Below, in pieces: positions 36,092 to 39,346 of a stretch of DNA of 39,346 nt. Origin of the DNA: Saprospiraceae bacterium (GTDB lineage: Bacteria > Bacteroidota > Bacteroidia > Chitinophagales > Saprospiraceae); assembly GCA_020631455.1 (NCBI GenBank), contig JAHDHF010000009.1:1-39346 (forward strand), given 5' to 3'. Positions within the stretch are counted from its first letter, which is position 1; each line of letters opens with the position of its first letter. The position numbers were made by a program, and so were the translations under genes. The notes below the pieces were generated by a model. That model ran no database searches. It was not told the DNA's origin and saw only the letters and a list, made by a program, of their open reading frames with translations.

Positions 36092-36217
36092 GGGGCCATC
36101 CGCGCCTACGGCGCGGTCGCTATGCTGCGTGGCTCGCTATTCACTCGGCCGCTCCTAGAGCATTCGCTCTACGTCGCGTCTGCTCGTTGCACTCACACCA
36201 CTTCGCAGCGCTTGTCC
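36092..36217 (+). repeat. Family A structured repeat, copy A5
   Basis: The ends are GGGGCCATCC and CACTTCGCAGCGCTTGTCC. The first variable helix is CCGCGCC-TAC-GGCGCGG (36100-36116). The second is AGAGC-ATTC-GCTCT. It separates cutA from the fic gene. Confidence 0.87.
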
Positions 36218-36257
36218 GAGACACATACACAAACCAAAAAACGTGTACTATATTTTG

Positions 36258-36265
36258 TATTTTTG
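36258..36265 (+). promoter_or_regulatory. -7 promoter box of fic gene (TATTTTTG)
   Basis: TATTTTTG lies 17 bases before ATG 36283 and after repeat A5. No strong -33 element is seen. Confidence 0.5.
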
Positions 36266-36282
36266 TCTCTTATTTTAGCATT

Positions 36283-37368
36283 ATGGGACAATTTGCACCA
36301 CATAGTCTTTCTCCTCTTCCACCAGATCAATCGAAAATTGAGACTGTCAAGATTCTTAAAAAGGCAGCAAAAGCTTCGTTTGCAATAGCAGAGTTAAAAG
36401 GCATAGCTGAAACGATCCCAAGTCAACAAATGCTCCTTAACGCAATAATCCTAAAAGAAGCTAAAGACAGCTCGGAGGTCGAGAATATCATTACAAGCAC
36501 TGACGAATTATATGAAGCGTTGTCAGCTAAAGAACATAAAATATCGCCAGAAACAAAAGAAGTCGTCAATTATAGGCAAGCTATAATGTTGGGATTTCAG
36601 TTGCTCCAAAAACAAGGGTTCATTCGAGTAAATGATATCATCAACATTCAAAATAAATTAATAAACAATGACGCTGGAATAAGGTCTACGCCAGGTACAG
36701 TCTTGAAAAATGACAAAACTGGAGAAGTTGTATACACTCCACCTCAAGATAAACTAGAAATAGAACATTTACTTTCTAATTTTATTCAATACTTTAACAA
36801 TGAAGAATTGCGAGATGATACGCCTGCTTTGATTTGGCTCGCAGTTTTGCATTTTCAATTTGAAAGTATACACCCTTTTTATGATGGGAATGGCAGGACT
36901 GGCAGAATTCTAAACATCCTGTTTCTAATATCGAATAACTTAATCAAAATACCTATTCTCTACTTAAGCTCATATATAATCAAAAACAAGTCTAGCTATT
37001 ATAAACATCTAAATCAGGTAAACGAAACGAACGATTGGGAAAATTGGATTTTATTTATGCTTGATGCTATTGAGCAAACAGCAATTGCAACAAAAGATCA
37101 AATTAATTCAATACGATTACTTCTTGAAAAAACAATAGAATATGTAAAATTAAACGCGCCTAAAATATATACAAGAGAATTGGTCGAGCTTATTTTTGAG
37201 CAGCCATACTCAAAAATAGACTTTGTAGTAGAAAGAATTGGAGTAGAACGAAAAGCAGCTTCCCGATATTTAAGAGAACTTGAAGAGATCGGGGTATTGA
37301 AAAGTAAAAAAGTAGGAAGGGAAAAAATTTATATCAATCTAGAATTATTTGCTTTACTGAAACAATAA
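36283..37368 (+). CDS. Fic family protein (AMPylation type) with C-terminal winged helix
   Basis: The 361-residue protein carries a complete Fic core HPFYDGNGRTGR at 197-208, the usual catalytic His plus nucleotide-binding loop. An autoinhibitory helix motif SSEVEN ([ST]xxxE[GN]) at 63-68 makes it a class II Fic protein, self-inhibited and active on ATP only when released. A target-facing hairpin lies near TPGTVLKNDKTGEVVYTPP. Residues about 290-361 form a winged-helix DNA-binding-type domain (KAASRYLRELEEIGVLKSKK). The target is unknown. No antitoxin gene is needed in this class, and none is seen. Start at 36283 after the -7 box, since the longer frame begins inside repeat A5. AT-rich relative to mnmA and cutA. 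Confidence 0.92.
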   Translation: MGQFAPHSLSPLPPDQSKIETVKILKKAAKASFAIAELKGIAETIPSQQMLLNAIILKEAKDSSEVENIITSTDELYEALSAKEHKISPETKEVVNYRQAIMLGFQLLQKQGFIRVNDIINIQNKLINNDAGIRSTPGTVLKNDKTGEVVYTPPQDKLEIEHLLSNFIQYFNNEELRDDTPALIWLAVLHFQFESIHPFYDGNGRTGRILNILFLISNNLIKIPILYLSSYIIKNKSSYYKHLNQVNETNDWENWILFMLDAIEQTAIATKDQINSIRLLLEKTIEYVKLNAPKIYTRELVELIFEQPYSKIDFVVERIGVERKAASRYLRELEEIGVLKSKKVGREKIYINLELFALLKQ

Positions 37369-37396
37369 TCGAAAAGATGAACTCTGTCCATTTATT

Positions 37397-37482
37397 GGCT
37401 GAGGGATAGGAGGTGTTGTCTGAACGAGCGCTAGCGAGAGAGTGCCGGATAGCCCGACCGAGCAAAGCGAGGGCAGCCCCAA
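37397..37482 (+). repeat. Family B structured repeat, copy B4
   Basis: The shortest copy. Closing helix GGCTG (37397-37401) with CAGCC (37474-37478). The core AGGGATAGGAGGTGTTGTC is followed by AGTGCCGGATAGCCCGACC. The first variable helix is the short CGCTAGCG. It lies between fic and parE. Confidence 0.87.
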
Positions 37483-37515
37483 ATTATTTACAGCAAATAA
37501 ATTAAAACAATTTGT

Positions 37516-37545
37516 TTTGACTCTTTGGGCTATTGTGTATCTTTG
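37516..37545 (+). promoter_or_regulatory. Promoter of parE
   Basis: TTTG (37516-37519) and TATCTTTG (37538-37545) are 18 bases apart, matching both Bacteroidota elements. ATG 37569 follows after 23 bases. Confidence 0.65.
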
Positions 37546-37568
37546 GATTCGGTAAAGACAGAAAATCA

Positions 37569-39346
37569 ATGGCAGAAATCAAGTATACTGAAGATAATAT
37601 CCGTAGTCTCGACTGGAAAGAACACATCCGTCTGCGACCTGGTATGTATATCGGTAAGCTCGGCGATGGCTCGAGTAATGACGATGGTATTTATATTTTA
37701 TTTAAAGAAATAATTGATAATAGTATTGACGAATTTGTCATGGGGCACGGTCGTACAATTGAGATCGATCTCACACCTGATGGGCAGCTCACGATACGTG
37801 ATTTTGGACGCGGTATTCCGCTCGGCAAAGTCGTCGATTGTGTGAGTAAAATAAATACTGGTGGAAAATATGATTCGCGAGCTTTTAAAAAATCTGTCGG
37901 ATTAAATGGTGTGGGTACAAAAGCAGTCAATGCGCTCTCAGATTATTTTCGAGTAGAGTCTGTTCGCGATGGCAAAATTAAAATTGCTGAATTTTCGAGA
38001 GGAGAAATAACAAAGGACGCGCGGCTCAAAGCAAGCAAGGAAGAGAATGGTACATTGATGACCTTTATTCCTGATCCGACTATTTTTAAGAAATTCAAAT
38101 TTCGGCCAGAAATTCTGGAAAATAGAATTTGGGATTATTGCTACCTCAATGCTGGCCTGCGTATTAAATTTAATGGGAAGACTTTTTATTCTAAAAATGG
38201 ATTAAAAGATTTGCTTGAGCGCAAATCTGATGTTTCGACTTTGCGCTATCCAATTATTCATTTGCGAGGGGAAGATATCGAATTTGCAATCTCGCACGGT
38301 GTCCAATATGGCGAGCAATATTATTCATTTGTCAATGGTCAAAACACAACACAAGGCGGTACACATCTAGCAGCTTATAGAGAAGCAATTGTCAAAACTG
38401 TTCGCGAATTTTTTAATAAAAAATTCGATGCGCAAGACGTGCGTGCTTCGATTGTTGGGGCAATTAGTGTACGAGTAGAAGAGCCTGTTTTCGAATCTCA
38501 AACAAAAACGAAACTTGGCTCGACTCATATGTTTCCGGATGGGCCTACAATTCGATCATTTGTAAGTGACTTTGTCAAAAAAGAACTTGACAATTATCTC
38601 CATAAAAACCCTGCGGCAGCCGAGCAAATGCTCAAACGCATTTTGCAATCGGAGCGCGAGCGAAAAGAAATTGCTGGCGTCAAAAAACTCGCAAATCAAC
38701 GCGCCAAAAAAGCAAATCTGCATAATAAAAAACTCCGCGACTGCCGCGTGCATTTAAATGATAAGCGCGGACAGCGACAAGCAGAGTCCTCCATTTTTAT
38801 TACTGAGGGCGACTCGGCGAGTGGCTCAATTACTAAAGCGCGAGATGTCCAGACTCAAGCAGTTTTTTCTCTTCGCGGTAAGCCGCTCAATTGTTTTAAT
38901 CTGACGAAAAAAGTCGTCTATGAAAATGAAGAGTTCAATCTCTTGCAGCATGCACTTAATATCGAAAATGATATTGATGATCTGAGATACAATCAAGTCA
39001 TCATCGCGACAGATGCCGACGTCGATGGTATGCACATTCGATTATTATTATTGACGTTTTTCTTGCAGTTTTTCCCTGACCTCGTACGCCGCGGACATTT
39101 ATACATTTTGGAGACACCGCTCTTCCGCGTTCGTGATAAGCAAAAAACTTTTTATTGTTATTCTGAAGAGGAAAAACTTGCAGCTATGAATGCACTCCGT
39201 GGCAAACCAGAAGTCACCCGATTTAAAGGTCTCGGTGAGATCAGCCCAAATGAATTTAAAGGATTTATTGGCGATGATATCCGCCTTGAGCCTGTCATGC
39301 TGCACGATGATGCAGCCATCGACAAACTCCTCTCCTACTACATGGG
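37569..39346 (+). CDS. parE: DNA topoisomerase IV subunit B, 3' end outside window
   Basis: At least 592 residues are encoded before the window ends, without a stop. ParE is the ATPase subunit of topoisomerase IV, which separates linked daughter chromosomes. The GHKL ATP site is intact: [12 protein letters not shown] (Glu47, Asn51), IRDFGRGIP and [12 protein letters not shown]. The TOPRIM part has [17 protein letters not shown] and [18 protein letters not shown]. Choice of ParE over GyrB rests on the wording [26 protein letters not shown], as in Bacteroidota ParE, and on the short spacing of the first domain. A parC gene would be expected downstream. Confidence 0.93.
   Translation, partial: MAEIKYTEDNIRSLDWKEHIRLRPGMYIGKLGDGSSNDDGIYILFKEIIDNSIDEFVMGHGRTIEIDLTPDGQLTIRDFGRGIPLGKVVDCVSKINTGGKYDSRAFKKSVGLNGVGTKAVNALSDYFRVESVRDGKIKIAEFSRGEITKDARLKASKEENGTLMTFIPDPTIFKKFKFRPEILENRIWDYCYLNAGLRIKFNGKTFYSKNGLKDLLERKSDVSTLRYPIIHLRGEDIEFAISHGVQYGEQYYSFVNGQNTTQGGTHLAAYREAIVKTVREFFNKKFDAQDVRASIVGAISVRVEEPVFESQTKTKLGSTHMFPDGPTIRSFVSDFVKKELDNYLHKNPAAAEQMLKRILQSERERKEIAGVKKLANQRAKKANLHNKKLRDCRVHLNDKRGQRQAESSIFITEGDSASGSITKARDVQTQAVFSLRGKPLNCFNLTKKVVYENEEFNLLQHALNIENDIDDLRYNQVIIATDADVDGMHIRLLLLTFFLQFFPDLVRRGHLYILETPLFRVRDKQKTFYCYSEEEKLAAMNALRGKPEVTRFKGLGEISPNEFKGFIGDDIRLEPVMLHDDAAIDKLLSYYM

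Noticed and set aside
36187-36282. Longer N-terminus for the Fic protein
   Set aside because: It would begin inside repeat A5 and upstream of the TATTTTTG box; ATG 36283 gives a normal Fic N-terminus.

Overview
The window is a gene-dense stretch of chromosome from a member of the Bacteroidota, most likely a Saprospiria/Chitinophagia-like marine or sludge lineage. The evidence is a type IX secretion system (T9SS) gene group (gldJ, porP/sprF, porU, porV), several secreted proteins ending in T9SS type A sorting domains, lipoproteins with short Bacteroidota-type signals, Bacteroidota-type ParE and MnmA proteins, and start-proximal promoter elements of the Bacteroidota form TAnnTTTG. The exact genus cannot be fixed from the sequence alone.

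Layout. 1-3200: a tRNA-Arg(TCT), uracil-DNA glycosylase (ung) and a convergent GCS2-CBS fusion protein. 3200-6460: a T9SS-exported protein and catalase-peroxidase katG. 6790-9030: a four-cysteine protein, a cysteine desulfurase and an acidic lipoprotein in one direction, then an opposing unknown gene. 9950-12750: two T9SS-sorted secreted proteins sharing an N-terminal domain. 12830-14270: an ExbD-like lipoprotein facing an exported protein of unknown function. 14700-23520: T9SS core, with gldJ and porP on the minus strand, divergent porU and porV on the plus strand, then an LEA14-like lipoprotein. 23730-29810: lepA, then a propionyl-CoA-carboxylase-type beta subunit downstream of a GT39-like membrane protein with C-terminal TPRs. 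30060-33540: a YqaE/Pmp3 protein, DinB-like protein, sulfotransferase, Crp-family regulator and an ABC-2 permease. 33650-36080: mnmA, a short methylmalonyl-CoA mutase small-subunit-like protein and cutA. 36280-end: a Fic protein and parE, which runs off the window end.

Most of the biology is housekeeping, export and envelope. GldJ, PorP, PorU and PorV build or serve the T9SS that would export and anchor the three sorting-domain proteins encoded at 3202, 9948 and 10933. The carboxylase beta subunit and the mutase-like subunit both fit methylmalonyl/propionyl-CoA metabolism but lie in separate transcription units.

The most unusual content is non-coding. Every intergenic spacer longer than about 175 nt carries at least one member of three imperfect repeat families (A, B, C; 15 copies in all), while the shorter spacers have none. 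Within each family, short conserved blocks alternate with helices whose sequence changes on both sides while pairing is kept, including the closing helix of family B (GGCTG/CAGCC, GGCGT/ACGCC, GCGAT/ATCGC). This is what structured RNA or palindromic single-strand DNA elements would look like. In two copies a variable helix has become the intrinsic terminator of the neighbouring gene. A second genome-wide trait is the spacing between TAnnTTTG boxes and start codons, often 4-9 nt, which predicts leaderless or nearly leaderless mRNAs. No CRISPR array, prophage, transposase or rRNA was seen.
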